Below are positions 5,950-7,017 of a DNA stretch of 7,017 bases, piece after piece. Origin of the DNA: JAKBCQ01 sp021807585 (GTDB lineage Bacteria > Planctomycetota > Planctomycetia > Isosphaerales > Isosphaeraceae); the NCBI GenBank assembly GCA_027325115.1, contig DAHWFG010000239.1:1-7017 (forward strand). The letters are read 5' to 3'. How positions within the stretch are numbered: position 1 is the first letter of the stretch; each line of letters begins with the position of its first letter. The translations under genes were made by a program, and so were the position numbers. The notes beneath the pieces are model-generated. The model made no database searches, was not told the origin of the DNA, and worked only from the letters and a program-made list of their open reading frames with translations.

Positions 5950-7017
5950 TCAGAATTCCATTTTTTTAAATGCGGCGATCCCGATCTTGAGGGGGACGAT
6001 CGTCGCGATCGCGCTGAAAACGAGCCCCGCGATAATCGCGAGCGCCAACCGCGTGCGAAAGATCGCGCCTCCGGGCAAACTCGCTCCCGAGTCGACGAAC
6101 CCCGAGAACTCGCTCGCCTCGCGACCCGCGTAATACAGATGGCACGGCAGAGCGAGCGTCGACACCACGATCAGGATGAAAACGAGGCTCACCAGCAGGT
6201 TGAGCGTCCCGCTTAACCCGGTGGCGATCTTCGACGGATCCTCCTCCTTGAGATCGGGAAATCGAGCCCCCAGGCCGACGCTGATCCCCGAAAGCCCCAC
6301 ACACAAAATCGCAATCGTCGTCATGTGCAACAGAATCATCCAAATACCAATGCGCAGCATCACGCCGCTTAATATCACAAGGATTTCGGTCGTGAACAAC
6401 GAGACGCCGCACGCGAAGACGAACTTACCCCAAAGGATCGCCTCGCGACGTACCGGAAAAAGCCCCAACACCCAAAAATTGCGCCCCTCAAGCGAAAGCA
6501 ACGGAAAAATGAACCGGCTCGTAAAGGTCGAAAGCAAAAGCGCCGTCACCGCGAGATTGAGAAAACTAATCAACACTCTCCAGTACGTGGATTGCACATC
6601 ATATCCAAGCCTTCTGATATTCACAAAATAAAACGCCAGCAGGCTGAAAAAGATGAGGAATTGCGACCATTGAGCCGGGTCGCGGCGGAAAGCGCGAAGA
6701 TCTTTAAGGATAAGCAGCCGAAGGGGCCTGGTGATGAAGAAGAAGACGCGGTGAAAGGCGTTGTCGAACGCGTACCAACCCGATCGACGGCGTCCCGACC
6801 GCCCCCCCTGAACGCGACTGTGCCCTTGCCGAAGCAGGTCGCGGGCGACGACCGCGGCGACGAGATACGCGAGCGCCGCGTGCGCCGTCATCACCATCAG
6901 ATAAAAGAACGACTGATCGATCTCCTGCCGCGCCGAAGCCAACACCCCGGCCGCCATCCAACGGCTCGGCAAAAGTTTGTTCCGGCTGAATTCGAGCCGG
7001 TCGAGCAGTTGATTCAT
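5950..7017 (-). CDS. ABC-2-like exporter permease (putative ABC exporter, ABC_tran_2-like), N-terminus probably cut
   Basis: The 355 visible residues form a membrane protein with about seven hydrophobic helices (roughly 36-58, 118-135, 148-172, 197-220, 226-250, 271-292, 323-345). Features recalling the putative ABC exporter family are LLPSRWMAAGVLASAR (15-30), the cytoplasmic segment LKDLRAFRRDPAQWSQF (104-120), SLEGRNFWVLGLFPVRRE (175-192), and GLGARFPDLKEEDPSKIATG (248-267) ahead of a helix. Family members are typically well over 500 residues with further helices before the LPSxW segment. The ATG that coincides with the last base of the window is therefore probably internal, and the true start lies outside. 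The protein would form the membrane channel of an ATP-driven exporter; its ATPase is not in the window and its substrate cannot be read from sequence. The stop is the TGA at 5950-5952. Confidence 0.85.
   Translation of the reverse strand: MNQLLDRLEFSRNKLLPSRWMAAGVLASARQEIDQSFFYLMVMTAHAALAYLVAAVVARDLLRQGHSRVQGGRSGRRRSGWYAFDNAFHRVFFFITRPLRLLILKDLRAFRRDPAQWSQFLIFFSLLAFYFVNIRRLGYDVQSTYWRVLISFLNLAVTALLLSTFTSRFIFPLLSLEGRNFWVLGLFPVRREAILWGKFVFACGVSLFTTEILVILSGVMLRIGIWMILLHMTTIAILCVGLSGISVGLGARFPDLKEEDPSKIATGLSGTLNLLVSLVFILIVVSTLALPCHLYYAGREASEFSGFVDSGASLPGGAIFRTRLALAIIAGLVFSAIATIVPLKIGIAAFKKMEF

Noticed and set aside
5943..5980. A-run near the permease stop as a programmed slippage site
   Set aside because: The A7 (minus strand, just before the last three codons) would alter only the last few residues; nothing suggests a function.

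Overview
The window looks like chromosomal DNA of a planctomycete, probably a relative of Isosphaeraceae. The best evidence is the middle gene: its N-terminus carries the planctomycete LEPR-XLL-type signature (here LEQRTLLS, just after a basic stretch), followed by a large Gly/Asn-rich beta-helix repeat protein. Base composition is GC-rich, coding frames favour G or C at the third position, and CGATCG-type words are strikingly common. The genus is inference.

All three genes that can be supported lie on the minus strand, so transcription runs from right to left. From the right edge: (1) 5950-7017, the C-terminal 355 residues of a multi-spanning ABC-2-like exporter permease, probably cut by the window edge. 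(2) 5222-5949, 728 bases with no convincing gene, containing some AT-rich stretches. (3) 2429-5221, a 930-residue LEPR-XLL beta-helix protein with about ten Gly-rich coil repeats, several carrying Asp/Asn/Gly/His-rich insertions, then a poly-proline stretch and an odd C-terminal tail. (4) A strong minus-strand intrinsic terminator at 2350-2393 closes that gene. (5) 2036-2349, the upstream region of the next gene, with one imperfect hairpin. (6) 1-2035, the first 678 codons of a P-loop GTPase-like protein with a single internal membrane helix and a repeat-rich region after it, cut by the left edge.

The genes do not form an obvious operon: the spacers are long (393 and 728 bases) and a terminator separates the beta-helix gene from the GTPase gene. 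The permease needs an ATPase partner that is not in the window. The beta-helix protein is probably exported or surface-associated. The GTPase-like protein is the best candidate for something poorly described: a membrane-anchored regulatory or conflict-type GTPase with a helical repeat region predicted on the other side of the membrane. No RNA genes, CRISPR arrays, transposases or origins were seen.
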